DNA of 64,000 nt from Polytrichum commune (lineage: Eukaryota > Streptophyta > Polytrichopsida > Polytrichales > Polytrichaceae), in assembly GCA_950295325.1 (NCBI GenBank), contig OX485806.1, forward strand, positions 20,584,001 to 20,648,000. Direction: 5' to 3'. The notes beneath the pieces were generated by a model that was not told the DNA's origin, made no database searches, and saw only the letters and a program-made list of their open reading frames with translations. Made by a program: the position numbers and the translations under genes. Position 1 is the first letter of the stretch. The number at the start of each line of letters is the position of its first letter. Positions 11,016-23,556 of the stretch are shown here, piece by piece.

Positions 11016-13544
11016 TCAACATTTGTAGTTCATATACAGTCTACCCTCTCTAAGTGTTACCTCTTCATGTGTTATTTTGCCAAAATGTTACATTTCTCAC
11101 ACTCTGTTGAAAAATACACTATCGAGTGTTACTCCGCTACGAAAAATTACTCTCCTCTTTGTTAATTTACCCTTCATAACTATATCTGCACTAGAATCCA
11201 TGAAACACATACTCTAATTATGTGAATTTATGATGACTACTCTAAGTGACAATGTTGGAGGGTGGAGAGTGAGCCAATGCTAAGAGTGGTGGAGAGTGAG
11301 CCTTTCATTAGGGCATTGAGGAGATTATTGTTGAGTCTCAAAAAAAAATAAAAAAATTGGATACTCCAGAGTTTGTTTGTTGAGTCATTGGTATGTCTAT
11401 CAATGTCTATTTCTTACCTTAGTATTTCTTCTTATGACTTTCATTCTTGTAAATGCACATGTGTCAAGTGTACTCACTTGGTTTGTTGTATTCTTCAATC
11501 AAGTAGTGCAAGTGCAAGTTACCACTGGAAGCTTCTATTGGCCTTGATTTTGCTATGAGATCAAAAAGGATTAAGTGCCAATGTTTGCGTAGATAGACTC
11601 TCTCGATCATCAATTAAAGAAAACGATAGTGAGTCTATGGTGACAATGAGTGCAAAAGAATATGTTCATTTTGAAGTTGAATCATCCTTATGTTCCAATT
11701 GAGGAGAATATCTTGAATATACTTGGTGCATCAGAGGTATCTAGAATCATTAAGAATAATTTAAAATTTAGTGAAGTGGTAGTTCCTAATGTTTCATTTT
11801 CTCATGTGCAGGTAGCAACTGCAACCCTATCTACATTTCTAAAACAACAACATAATAATGTTAGTGAACTAAGGACAAAGCTTTTGTCTTTAGAAAAATC
11901 CATCACTATTTCTTGTATTTCAAGAGTCTCATCAAACAACGGTAGACTCTAATTTTGATCATTGAATAATTTTAACCATGTTTTTATTAATATAAGTGAA
12001 AATATTTTATTATTGGTACTAATGACTCTATTCTTACCATGTAACTATTACTCTCATACATGTTTTTTTTTTTTAATTGCCCACCCTTTCTAATTAGTAT
12101 TGTGTGAGAATTATTCAAATTGATTTGAACATCTTTCATGCCTTTGGACAACTACAATTGATAACATGATTATATAAGGTTTCGTTGTGAGGCTTTCCCA
12201 TCGACTGGCATTTATATTGTCACTTACTACTCAAAATTACAAAACGCTATAATTGTTTACTGTGTATTTCTTTATTTACCAACAAAGGTCGAATTGGTTA
12301 TTTGGACATTATAGAACATTAACATCTTTCCTTGGTAAAAAAATACATTAAAGTAAAAGGTTATAGGAATGTGTATCTTCAAAATATGTAGCTCTGGCAA
12401 CCTATTCAGATTCTCATTTTCTCAAACAATGAGAACTCACAACCCAATGATAACCCGTTAAGAGGCTATACTCTGGATTTTCACTTCTATGATGCCTCTT
12501 CTCATGTTTTGGGACAGTTGTGAGCTCGTGGAATTTACCCCTAACCGCCTAAGGGTTTTGAGCAATTTCAAATTTCACTATAAAAATTATGTTCCTCTTT
12601 ATGAAAGAGAAAACTTCTTAAGACAAAGTTGTTCATAAAAGATCGGCACACACACAAGCATAGTTTGAGCTTCCTTGGTAGATGGAAAGACTTTTGATGT
12701 AGATTTTCTCTTCTACACTCCTTTGGTACTTTGGCTTCAAGTCGACCTCTTAGTCTCATGTTCCCCCTCCACCTCACAAATTGTGCCCAATGTTGATGGC
12801 AATTCAATGGGGTCATGAGAGTCAAGACATTGTTGGAGATGTCGAAAGAGACTCAAGTGCGAAGCAAGATCTTCTTCATAGAGAATTTCAATTTCAATAA
12901 ACTCACATGACAATCTATTAAGTTCTTAGATGTGAGGCAATGGAGACATGATGTTTGAGTTGCTCCCTCTCGGGTACCACCCACCTATTTTATAAATTTG
13001 TTGTTTAGGATGATTCGGCGGTACAATTGTCATGTTTGGAAAGTCACTTAGGCAGACAACATCAACAATGACCACAAGCTCATTTTTTGGTATGCAATTT
13101 GTGTTGGCCAATTGGTTTGTAGCAACAACTCTTGCACCCACCGTAAATGGCATAGCTACCAACTATAACATTGAAGGTGGGGAATTTCAAATACCAATCA
13201 TGTAATGATCTAGGGATTGGTTGAAGAAATCAATCCTTGCTTGCAAGCATTGTTTGATCATGCATGAGTATTTCAATCCTTGTTCTGCCACAATGTTCTA
13301 TATTGCTTATACACACAATATGTCAATATTGCGATTATGTCAAAAAAAAAAGAATATTGATAGATCCGCAACAAAATTTCATGACATGGAACCTCACTTA
13401 GAAGGAGAGAAACAATTTGGAAGTAACAAATGAAGATTGACTGAAGACATAGGTGACGAGAATGAATCTCATAGGCTAGATCCTGTGAATTTCAATGTCC
13501 TTAAGAAATCCTCCAGTTGTCTTCCCCACACGAGGGGAGCTAAG
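11016..13544. other. Non-coding stretch with two unassigned short frames
   Basis: No recurrent family was identified. A frame at 11650-11952 (plus, GTG-initiated, first ATG at 11662) encodes about 96-100 residues, and one at 12926-13162 (minus) about 78. Neither shows a domain I recognise. T- or A-runs occur at 11340 and 12062. I treat these as non-genic unless transcripts are found. Confidence 0.35.
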
Positions 13545-14165
13545 ATATGAGCAATGTGCAGTGAGCAGTGAGCAGTGAGCAGTGAGTGGTGAGCAGTATT
13601 ACATGAGCAAAGATGCAAAATTTAATATTTTTGCACAGTTTTAAGGTACATACTCAAAATAATGCACTCATTTTTATAAAAAAAAACCCAATAGTAAACT
13701 ACCAACATATTGACTGAACAATAGTATTAAAATGGACACTTCAATAATCTATGAGCACATTGTTGGTTTTATTATAAGGATCCACACCAATACATGTTAC
13801 TTATTGACATTGTCAAACATGTGGTTGAACATAACACCTAGAACACTACTCATACTCCACAACACCGGTAAGTTCAAGTAAACCTTGGAGCATGTATGAA
13901 GTTGTCATTGTCATAATCTACCTTGCACAAAATCCTAAGCACATTACATAGATGTTTGCAATACACCCGTTTCCCATTCTTTTTCAAAGATAGAGATGAC
14001 ATTTCCTAAAGTCATGACGTATACAATGCGGTGTGCAATGTCGTCATTGGAGACAATGTTGATTACCACTCTAAAGCCTGGATATGGAATCACAACCATG
14101 AGTAACCATCCATGAGTTTGGCGCTCTCTCATTTGTATTTGTGATTTATTGTTGGTGTTGTTAGA
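13545..14165. repeat. Dispersed ~620-bp repeat with coding-like remnant, copy 1
   Basis: Aligns with 59385-60095. Both copies open with a run of GAGCAGTGAGC-like units and share CATGTATGAAGTTGTCAT/ATGAATTTGTTATTC-type segments, GTTTGCAATA...CCC, a 'GTCATCATTGGAGACAATGTTGAT'-like core and the ending TTATTGTTGGTGTT. Minus-strand translation of both gives a shared VINIVSNDD core (13944-14132), which suggests a decayed transposon protein of unknown family. Confidence 0.55.
13557..13600. repeat. GTGAGCA minisatellite
   Basis: About six imperfect copies of GTGAGCA/GTGAGTG in a row. A looser form of the same word recurs at 59388-59445 in the homologous repeat. Confidence 0.75.
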
Positions 14166-14328
14166 TTATGACGAATTGTCTTGCTGAACCTGGATGTTGG
14201 ATGGGCGTCTTGGTTTGGTGGCACATGGAATGTGATAGAGGAGACTTTTGGGTGAAAGGCTTGGCCATGTCCAAATTGGGATCATCAAGTTGCCAAGTAC
14301 AAGGTTGGGAGTTGGGTTGAGACCCCCA

Positions 14329-14368
14329 CCCCCCCCCCCCCACACACACACACACACACACACACACA
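14329..14368. repeat. Poly-C followed by CA microsatellite
   Basis: A C-rich run reaching 14340 passes directly into (CA)14. It lies 18 bp before a G-rich run. Confidence 0.9.
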
Positions 14369-14386
14369 ATATAATAAGGTGCCACC

Positions 14387-14418
14387 GGGGGGTGGGGTGG
14401 GGGGTGGGGTGGGGTGGG
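14387..14418 (+). other. G-quadruplex-prone G-rich run
   Basis: Six G tracts of 3-6 bases separated by single T residues. This satisfies the usual four-tract rule (G3+ with loops of 1-7) with single-base loops, normally the most stable class. Formation in vivo is inference. Confidence 0.75.
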
Positions 14419-14473
14419 TAAGGGCTACCACTTGCCCAAACAAGGATTTCAGGATAGCCAGTCATGTGCCAAT

Positions 14474-14811
14474 AGAGTTATCCTTTAACTCAACCGGAGT
14501 TTTAGTAGGGAGTTGGTTGTTTCGCATGCATAACTTTCCATGTTCGGTAAGTTGTGGGTGCATGCTTGGAGTCAATGTGGAGGTTTGAACGAAGAACCTT
14601 CCATATTAGTTCATTGGGTATCAAACTCATTTTGGCGTCTCTTGGCATGCCAAAATGAGTTTGGTACCCAATGAACTAATATGGAAGGTTCTTCGTTCAA
14701 ACCTCCACATTGACTCCAAGCATGCACCCACAACTTACCGAACATGAAAAGTTATGCATGCGAAACAACCAACTCCCTACTAAAACTCCAGTTGAGTTAA
14801 AGGATAACTCT
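14474..14811. mobile_element. Near-perfect foldback element (163-bp arms)
   Basis: Left arm 14474-14636, 12-base loop 14637-14648, right arm 14649-14811. Arms start AGAGTTATCCTTTAACTCAA and are its reverse complement at the far end; I count only about three mismatches. Flanks allow either a TA or an AAT duplication. Eroded relatives are at 9430-9706 and 21376-21598. It encodes no protein. A transcript of this stretch would be a long double-stranded hairpin and thus a plausible small-RNA source (inference). Confidence 0.9.
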
Positions 14812-16639
14812 AATATATTGAAGTAAGTTCTCTTGAAAATGTAATGCAATGCCATCATCCAATATTTTGAATTGATTTCTTTTTGGTATTGGATGGTCTA
14901 GGATGATGGCATCATTCACCCACTTCCACCCAATTTGTTGATTGTTAATCAACAGTGTCTTCAACATTCAACATTGAACAGTATAATCACATACAAGCTT
15001 TGGGCATTATACATATTAATTCCTTGATAGGCAAATTGCGTACGAAGCCCATTTCTATCTTAGAATCAATATCCCACTTTGCGTTTGATTCTATTACCTC
15101 TTGTCAGACCTATCTAAGAGGTTGATGTACAACTTTTCAACAATAAATATGTGAATGATTACAAGGATGGAGTTAAGGTGTTATATGTGTCATCTTATGA
15201 CAACTATGAGCAAGGTATGGAGATTAATGTTTCAGACACATGGGAAAGCATTTTGTCGCACTAGCTCCCCTTAACTATCTTGGTTGTTTCTCAATTCTAG
15301 CAAGGGTCACAAGTGCTAATCCTTCGCATTCCATCCATGCAAATTGTTAGCTCCCCATATCGCGGACCTCTTAGCTTATAGGTGGGGGATCGACCCTCTT
15401 ACACTTGCATTCGGGACTCTCCCTTTATTCGGTAGCCAATGGGTAGATGTGGACTTCCATCCATGGAATTTCAATCTTTAGTTGATCATCGCATTGCTAG
15501 GCAATTATGCATCCACGTTGGGCCAATGCCCGTGGAGGCCGTGTCATTCGGCCTCGGGTGGGTTCGGCCGGCCACGCCGCCTCACCCATATAAACCTCTA
15601 GGACTTTGGGCAAGGCCCCTACCCCACCATCAAAAAACCTTTTGTTTCTCTCCTAAGAGTTCACTAGAACCCGGTCACTTTGACATAAGGCCATGACATA
15701 AAAAAAAATTGTTGAAGTTTTGAGCTCCGCAACATATTTTTTACATATGTGGGAGTTATGTCACTTTATTGTTATACAAAAGGTCCATGAAGGAATGTTT
15801 TATTTTTAATTAGTTTTATAGATCTACTACATACATATTATTATTTTAATGATATGTGTATATATAAAAATTAAATCAAATAACCCTTGAATTCTACTTA
15901 TAATCAAAAAATTACCGCCAAGGTCAAAGTCAAAGAGCTAAAACCACGACACAATTCTAACACCCATTTGCTAAAAAATAGGATTGGTTCAAGATGACAC
16001 CTTCTCCATATTGGCTACAACTTCAACGAGATGTGTGTTGGTCACTTAAAAGCGTCAGATTAGTGTCCATTTTTTTGTGGAAAATGACCATGTTTCCTTC
16101 TAGTAGTTGGGGCCGAGTAGACATTTTCCCTTAGCCGTTGGGGCAGGAAGACCCCAACAACTTCAAACCACCATAACTTCTTTGCATGATCTTTGATGCA
16201 TCAAGCAACCACTCCATAGTAATTTGCGCTTCATGTAGATGTCGATGGACTCCTCACTTGCCCCATTCGGACAAATATTGAAGAAGCTATGGTTGTTTTA
16301 ATCACGGGCGCCACTTTCAGGTCACTGTTGTCCTAGGGCGTTGTCCCTAGACAGTGCCCCACTCAAGAAATCGACGTTGTCCCTAAACAACGTTGATTTT
16401 GCACCAGTCACATTGCAAGAAACCAAGAATTTGGGCTCTCGACCCTTCACAATAAAGGCCAAAGTCTAAAGGCCATCGCTCTCCAAAATGCCTACATGGT
16501 AGTATTTTTTTACCAAGGCAACAGACTCTCGAAGGAAATTTGGGTTAGACATGAATGGAAACCCAAACTATGGTCGAGAGGCCGTCGGTTTTTTCATTAA
16601 AATTTTAAAAACTAACAAGATCTTGGCTGCTAGATTGTA
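14812..16639. other. Non-coding, no recurrent repeat seen
   Basis: AT-rich overall, with a small GC-rich patch near 15535-15600 and repeated words around GTTGTCCCTA (16330-16400). Nothing here supports a gene. Confidence 0.35.
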
Positions 16640-16862
16640 GGGGTTGTTTTGGGCAGGGAATGAAGTGGGATGCTCCTTCTTCCCTCTTCATGTGGACTTT
16701 GAGCCTGGCTTTTGGAGACTTCACACTATGCCCGGCGTGAAGGCTCCTATTCCTATATTTTATTGGCTATTTTCAACCCATTTCTTTGGACTCTCAACAA
16801 AAGTTTGGCCATTCAATCCCACAACCTCTCAACTTGGATAGCCATAGTGTGAAGCGACCCCT
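16640..16862. mobile_element. Possible PIF/Harbinger-like MITE
   Basis: Right end GTGTGAAGCGACCCC before TAAG is close to the terminus of the 499-bp family. The left end, GGGGTTG after TTGTA, matches only loosely, so this is tentative. Confidence 0.35.
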
Positions 16863-16945
16863 AAGAAATTTGGGATGTGATGTGGAGACCATAAGCTACA
16901 GTAATCATTTTGTTCATCCGGAGACAAAGAGGTGGCTACAAAAAT

Positions 16946-17003
16946 ATTTATTTATTTATTTTTATTTTATTTTATTTTAAAACACACACACACACACACA
17001 CAA
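16946..17003. repeat. Low-complexity TTTA and CA run
   Basis: (ATTT)n-like sequence passing into (AC)n. Confidence 0.85.
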
Positions 17004-18342
17004 CTCGACCCTTTGATGATTGATTGTAAGAGTAATTGATCAGGGGGTACGACAATTGGCCGTGTAGCAGGGATAAAGTGCGAAGCTTCTGGCAACAAAG
17101 TCATCGTGAACAGATAAGGGTTGAACCTTGTCATAGTGAAACTCTTAGTTTATCAAGGAAATAGAAATCAAATTAGAATTTCTAAAAGTGAGGATGAATG
17201 AAAAATGAATCTTGAAATTTGTAAAGAAAAAAATAATCGAGTTAATGAACATTAATTGCTATGTTACGTTATGAAGTAACTCTGGATTGAATTTTAATGA
17301 AGTGGTGTGACCATGAAGGTTGTTCTAGACTATTGTCCAAGACTATGGCTCCGATTATTGTCAAAACTATAAACTATCTAAACAATTAGGATTTCCTCAT
17401 GAATTGCAATCAAAATCAAGGAACATATCAAGGAACATATTATGGTTTTGGCACTTATCTAATTTGCCATGGCCAATAGCTAAACTCACAGGTGCTTGTC
17501 CTTCACTTGGTCCATGTAAGGACAATGATTGGACGGACTCATTAAATTGAAGATAAATCAATTAACCCATTAACCCATTAACCCACAGGGTTGTTCATAT
17601 AATATTTCATGATCTGCTAAATTATCTTTAAATTAAGGAAGGATTATGGTTCACATCGGGGTGCCGTGGGTCCTAGTTATATGACGTTATTGACACTCAA
17701 AAATTAATTGATGAGCTGAAACACCTTGCATTGAAATCCATGGTTTCGCGAGTCATTATTATTGAACTATGGTTGGTCATAAGGGATAGATTGTGCAATT
17801 GCATGTACAACACTAGGTGACCTTTAAATTTAACCAAATAGTTTAACCTTAACCTTTAAAAATCAAAAGAAATAATGCCTAACCTAGGTTTTGGTACCCA
17901 AATCTTACCTCAAACTCACTCTAACCTATCATTAACCTAGTAGTGACACTTAGATTCACAAATGAACACTTATTTCACCTTCCATGTGTTGTTTTGTTAA
18001 ATTGAACCTTATAAGAGAAACGTATCTATGTTTTGCATTGAAAATGCTAAGGTGGAGGGATCCTTTATGGACAAGAGAGGACTATTACTATGGAACCACC
18101 ATGCCAACCCAACTACATAGAGGGGAAAGGTCCATATGTAAAAAAGATTTAATGTTGCAAGAATCATGCCCTTCACATGTGAGTTAGAAAACTACTTGAG
18201 TATCAAATTAGGCTTTTGTTTTGAATTTTAAGATAACATCTACAAAATTTTAGAAATAACAAGGGTGTCAAAATTACAACTTTAAAAATATTCTTCAAAA
18301 CATCGTAACGATTTTTTAAAAATTCTAGAATCCTTCATATAT

Positions 18343-18358
18343 ATGTATATATATATGA
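18343..18358. repeat. TA microsatellite
   Basis: Interrupted (AT)n run. Confidence 0.7.
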
Positions 18359-18394
18359 TATTTATACTCCTAAAATTACCCCTTGTTCCCATGC

Positions 18395-18935
18395 CACCTA
18401 TATTTGAGTGGTAGGAAGATAGGTGTGGATCGATGAATTGGCACCAAAAAAGCATGTGTATAAAAGATATTGGACTATATGCTCAAAATATGCTAACCAT
18501 TCTAGGTTCAACTATCAACATATTTGGGGGGAGGGACTATATGAACACTTGATGAGCACGATAGCCTTCACTTAGATAATGAGTAAGATATTACTATGAG
18601 CTTTGAGAAGTATGAGGCAAATGGATGTGGGCATCATAACGTTATTCAGTTGCTATTAGTCGCTCCAATTTCATAATATTCAGTGGTAGTGCTTCACCCG
18701 AGTTTATCAAGTTGAATTTCATATAGCAATGATGGTAAGAGAATAACCATGGTATAGTTTCCGAACAATATCTTACTTATTCTTAGCCCCACCCGCCCTC
18801 CATACTCAGCTGGATAGTGTTATGACGATTTGGAATTGCTAATCATCTTGCACGAGTTGTGTGTTTCACATCATACCATAAGTAGGTGCAAAGAGAAGAG
18901 CATCCATCGAAGGCACGTCTACCTTGTCTAACTTT
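18395..18935 (-). mobile_element. ~370-bp element, copy interrupted by an insertion
   Basis: The first half (CACCTATATTTGAGTGG, GGCACCAAAAAAGCATGTG, GCTAACCATTCTAGGTTCAAC, to GAAGTATGAGGCAAATGG) and the terminal part (GATTTGGAATTGCTAATCATC to CGTCTACCTTG) are family sequence. About 200 bp between 18625 and 18828 are foreign to the family, so an unclassified insert is inferred. Confidence 0.65.
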
Positions 18936-18978
18936 CTCCTTGACCTGACTCTCAACACAAATTGCAAGCCCCACCTCC

Positions 18979-18994
18979 AAAAAAAAAAAAAAAA
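18979..18994. repeat. Poly-A tract
   Basis: Sixteen A residues following CCCCACCTCC. Confidence 0.9.
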
Positions 18995-19302
18995 CGTTGT
19001 CATGTAGACATCCACGTCATACTTGGGACTTAGGACTTGAGACCTGTGTGAAGTGGTAAGTCCCAACTCCCATGTTCTTAACGGCTGAGATTGCACGGAT
19101 TGACCTCAAATGACTTGGGGTCGCGTGTGAACCGGCCATTAGTGGTAGTGCCAACCCCTAAGTGAACATTCAAGATTATTGTACCTTCTCCTTGTTTTAA
19201 GTCCATAGTTTGGCACTAACTCCAACTCTACCCGAATATTTTAACCTTACATTGCTCCAACGAGATGCCAACTTATGATACTAAAAGAAAGTTGAAGAGG
19301 AG

Positions 19303-20190
19303 TTGCTTCGAAAAGGGCAGTGGTCTTCATTCTTCAACAAATTAATCATATTCAATGTCGTTTACTATGTACAACATATCGCATGGGTCAATGCCTTCCA
19401 CCAACTAATTATAAACTTATCTTCCTTTCCTAGTGGTACGATCAAGAATGTAAAACGGTGTGTAAAGGTGGATAAGTACACCACACTAAATATGATGTTT
19501 ATGCCCCTTCCCCACTTGACATTAGCTAAGCCTAAAAGTGAGTTCTTAAAAATGAGTGTTCACACCATCAACATTATCTAGTGCCGAGCCTAGTTGGCAA
19601 ATGATATGGCATGGCTTAAAAGTAGAGGTTTTAAGCTAAAACTACCGACCCTCCCATCGGTACCTAGACATGAGGCAAGAATGCAGGACCTCTAAAAGTG
19701 TTGCCTCCCGCCCTTGTGATTGGTTGCTTTTAGTCTTAGCTATGAGGGCACGAGGAGCTTCATTAACAAAAACCGATGGTAAGTATTAAGGCATTTGGGG
19801 ATGGGACAAAAACTATCCAACATTCATTGGTTGGTAGATAAAACAATGAGCATGTGTGAAAGCTATTTAACTAAAACCTACTTGGAAATCTCCGGAGCAA
19901 GTTCTTGTAGGTGCATTGGGATAGCCGGACGTGTCCGCTATAACCGAGGGAGCTTTACCCAGGTTTTAGGGAAGTCTTTGGTTATTTGCTAATGTCAAGT
20001 GGGGAGGGGGCATTAGTATCACTTACTATTTGGAGCTACACAATGCTATGTCTTTTTACGACTGATGCACCTTTTCACCAAGTAAAGTTGTTCATGTTGT
20101 ATAATGTCCAATCAACCACTTCAAACTCTGTTAACAAACCAAATGAGATATATGGTAAATAGTTATAGCATTGCATACTCCATAGTGTCC
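19303..20190. mobile_element. Large dispersed repeat, copy 1
   Basis: Inverse-orientation counterpart of 27205-28510: both share the words ATCGGTACCTAGACATGAGG, GTGATTGGTTGC, GCACGAGG, TCCAACATTCATTG, TTCTTGTAGGTGCATTGGGA, GAGGGAGCTTTACCC and GGCTCGGCACTAGATAATG (in one or other orientation). The part from 20020 also resembles 45400-45580. This copy lacks the 538-bp insertion seen at 27795-28332, making it an empty-site reference. Confidence 0.75.
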
Positions 20191-21375
20191 CCCCGGCCGA
20201 TGCACGGGGAGACACGCTACGTTTAGGAAGTGACACTAAATAAGATCTCGAAGTGTACTTATGGTTATTAATATGGGTGGATGAGTGTTGCAACCCACTT
20301 GGCAAAAGAGGTCGAGGCCACAATACCCATAAATGTAAACTTTTTCGATGTACTTCATGTCCAAATAAACCATAGTTGTATGTCCTATGTGTTTGCTATA
20401 CACCAATGTCTCACACAACACCCAATTTAAGCACTCACGTGGGGTTCATATTAGCGCTCGGGATAGGCTACTTTACTCCACACCTTCAGGATCTCCGGTG
20501 CTAATTTAAGACCCAAGTGGCTCGATCTCACACCTTCAACTCACATGCCCTATTGGACAGCTGTGGCCATATGTTTCATATAGCTAGGGGCTCAAATATA
20601 AATGCTAGGGTTTAATGCTAGGATAAGTTTGCAAAAAGGGGTACATACATGTCGAGGTTTGAAAAGCCTATAAAAAGTACACGAATATCTAATGTATATG
20701 TCGACCAAGCCCTCCCGGAAGTACATATATGGTACACCGATAACGGGTCATCAATGTCAATTTTGGGGGCTAGGGTTCATGGCGTCTATGTAAAGTATGC
20801 ATCCAATTGAATCTCACTACACTAATTTAAGGTTTCCGATGTTATTTTTAAAGTCAATTCAATGTAGAATGGCCATGCTATTGAATATTTCACTATGTTT
20901 TTACCTTGTCAATGGGTGAAGTTACGTTGACACCACGAATCCCTGGTCTCAATTTTAGCTCATATACCAATTATTATTATTTTTTCTTTGTCAAGTTTCC
21001 ATATAGTTCATAGTTACTATTAACACATGTTTGACACTTCATCAAATACATCAAGCTACAAGAATGCCTACCAAACAGAGGATTACAATTTTGATATTGT
21101 ATCTCTATTTTGTATAGTTGAAAGAGTGAAATCTCTGAAATTAAAGTAAAATTAACATTGTTGAATGAGCACTACATACTTCTAAAACTTGAAGGGTATG
21201 TATCAACATTGACTAAACATTAATCATTGCTCACGTGCATTTTGGGATGGTATCATTTCCAATCTTATGAAGCAAAGATGATTAAGGAATACATATTCAT
21301 ATTCTTAGTCATACCTATAAGTAAAGCGTTTGTGAGGCCAAACTAGCCAAAGGTTTTGTGCATTCACTACATACG
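20191..21375. other. Non-coding, no recurrent repeat seen
   Basis: No coding frame above noise. Short frames at 20075-20421 are unassigned. Confidence 0.3.
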
Positions 21376-21598
21376 TCAAAATTATCCTTTAATTCAACTG
21401 GAGTTTTGGTTGGGAGTTGGTTGTTTTGCATATAAAACTTCCATGTTCGGTAAGTTTTCGGTGCATGCTTGGAGTTGGTGTGGAGGACTGCACAAGGAAC
21501 ATTCTATATCGGTTCATTTAGAACCAAACTCTTTTTAGCACCTCTTGGCATGCAAAAACAAATTTTGACCCTCAATGAACTGATAAATTAAATGCCAT
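21376..21598 (+). mobile_element. Foldback (GAGTTATCC) family, truncated copy
   Basis: The left arm is well preserved (ATTATCCTTTAATTCAACTGGAGTTTTGG, GTGCATGCTTGGAGT), and the centre CACCTCTTGGCATGC is present. The right arm stops soon after CCCTCAATGAACTGAT. Confidence 0.7.
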
Positions 21599-22714
21599 TG
21601 ATTTAATCTCAACTATTGTACTTGAATTTTGTTTATGAATTAAAAGTATGATACTAAAATAATCGTTGCACAAAAATCGTGGGGCTTTTGCATGCGTCAT
21701 TGCGTGGGCTTCTACCATCACTTGTAAAAAAAAAATGTATGCAAAAATTACTTTCACGTTGTAAAGAGCTTTGAAACTCCTTGCACGCCGTTTTGCCACC
21801 ACTCTCCAAGCAAACAATGTCTCCAATTTTTCCTCCAATAATTTAACATGTAGTCCACGTTAAAGTGTGAAATAATGAGCACCACATCAAATTAAGATGC
21901 ATGAATATGCATAAAGGGTTTGAAAGAATGAATCTTACACTAACCGGTAGTTGAGCCTAAAAGTGACACTTTCATAAAATTTCCCTATTTCATGCAAGTA
22001 AGATAGTTTGGAAAAGTATCCATGGATTAGCAAATCTATACAAAGTTTACAAAACCTTTTTCAAAAATAATAAACGTATATGCAACCTACAAAAATTTGC
22101 AAAATCGTTTTAAGAAATGAACCTTTTACTCTCCACGAAGGGGGTCCATTGATGTTGGAATGCTAGGTAAGAATCACCCAAAAACATCAGCCTTATTACA
22201 GGTAAGAGTCTTTTATTAAATGAAGGTGTTGTCCCACTTTTGTGGATCACTTCTTACGCTACCTCGTCGAACGTAGAGATCCCCAACTAAACATTATGAT
22301 TGTCCAAAGTTGATGCTCTTCTTGAAGCGTTCTTGCCATCCCTCTTACACCGCTTCTATGAATGGCCAAAGTGGTGTTATTTTATACTTAATGCCACATA
22401 TGTTTAATCGCTCCTGACAATGAATTACTCGATGGCGCCATTGCACTCATTTGTTGACGGCTTCAAGATGAAAAATAAATGTTGCCAAAAGGAACGTGCT
22501 ACTTTGAGGTAATGCTACCTTGGAGAAACAAGAGTATACGTGTCAAGTTCGTTGGTGATGCTCAATGAACTTAATATATTCGGAAGTCATCATTGTTGCT
22601 TCCGTGTGACCATCCACAAAACAAGGCTGAAGGCTTTGAGTAGAATATTGTTTTCATAAGTTTTCAAAAGAGAAGGTGGATCAGCCAGCCAGGATCCAAG
22701 GAAGCTCCACCTCG
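21599..22714. other. Non-coding, no recurrent repeat seen
   Basis: AT-rich flank up to the nested PIF-like elements. Unassigned minus-strand frames at 21572-21838 and 22590-22772 have no recognisable domain. Confidence 0.3.
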
Positions 22715-22952
22715 GGGCCACTTCACACATGAGACTGAGAGCCCACGACCGTTTCACTTCACGCACTCTCATTGGTGGAAAAGCCGGAGCTGGTCCAAGT
22801 TCGCTACTTCACACTACGCTTGAGGGACCAACGGAGTATGTGAATGCAAGGTAGAGGTAAAGTTTACATGGATTCCTACATGGCATCAAATGGATCATGT
22901 TTCATGGTCACTTGGATTATTTTAAAAAAACCGCCTCTTGGAGGTAGGCTTA

Positions 22953-23556
22953 GGGCCACTTCACACATGAGCCAAGAGCCGTGACCTTGTAATGGTGAGG
23001 ACCCTTGACTCTCATCCAAAGGCCGTACCATGGGTGTTGGGAAAGCCATTTTATGTAGTCTTTGGCCCTCAAGCATAGTGTGAAGTGAGAATGAACCATG
23101 TTGCGGGACCATTGCATATTTTGTTGGTGGAAAAAGAGGGGAGGATTTGGTTTAATATAATATGTCTCCAAGTTTATCAATTAATAAGATAACTACTTGG
23201 TGGTGTTTGTCTGTCCTGAAATCTGTCCTGGAATCTAATATGGAATCTGCCATGCAGTCTGTCCTGAAATTTGTCCTGCTGGAAAAAATATTAAAAAAAT
23301 CATGGTCTCCCGGAATTTGCGTCAAGCCCACCTCTTGGAGGTGGGTTTGACGCAAATTCCGGTAGACCATGCACCCTTATCCACAACTAGCCATGTAGGA
23401 CTCCATGTAGACTTTTCATCCACGAACTTTTCTTTGGGCCTTTAGGCCTTCACCTCCTAGTGTGAAGTGAACTTGGACGGTCTCCGCCTTTTCGACCAAT
23501 GAGAGCTCTTACATTGCCATGGTCAAGGGCCTTCAGCCTTGTGTGTGAAGTGGCCC
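22953..23556 (+). mobile_element. 604-bp PIF/Harbinger-like MITE nested in a relative
   Basis: Begins GGGCCACTTCACACATGAG and ends GTGTGTGAAGTGGCCC, with TTA at 22950-22952 and 23557-23559. The interior has the family order (CTCAAGCATAGTGTGAAG near the left, CTAGTGTGAAGTGAAC near the right) plus a central 69-base hairpin. Non-coding; mobility would depend on a transposase elsewhere. Confidence 0.88.
23302..23370. repeat. Perfect-loop hairpin inside the 604-bp MITE
   Basis: 33-base arms (23302-23334 and 23338-23370) with a TTG loop and two mismatches. Arms run from ATGGTCTCCCGG to AGCCCACCTC. A degraded version is present near 50870-50938. Confidence 0.9.

Noticed and set aside
11650..11952. 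100-residue plus-strand frame as a gene
   Set aside because: It lacks a recognised domain, begins with GTG, and has no supporting splice or neighbour context; kept only as a remark.
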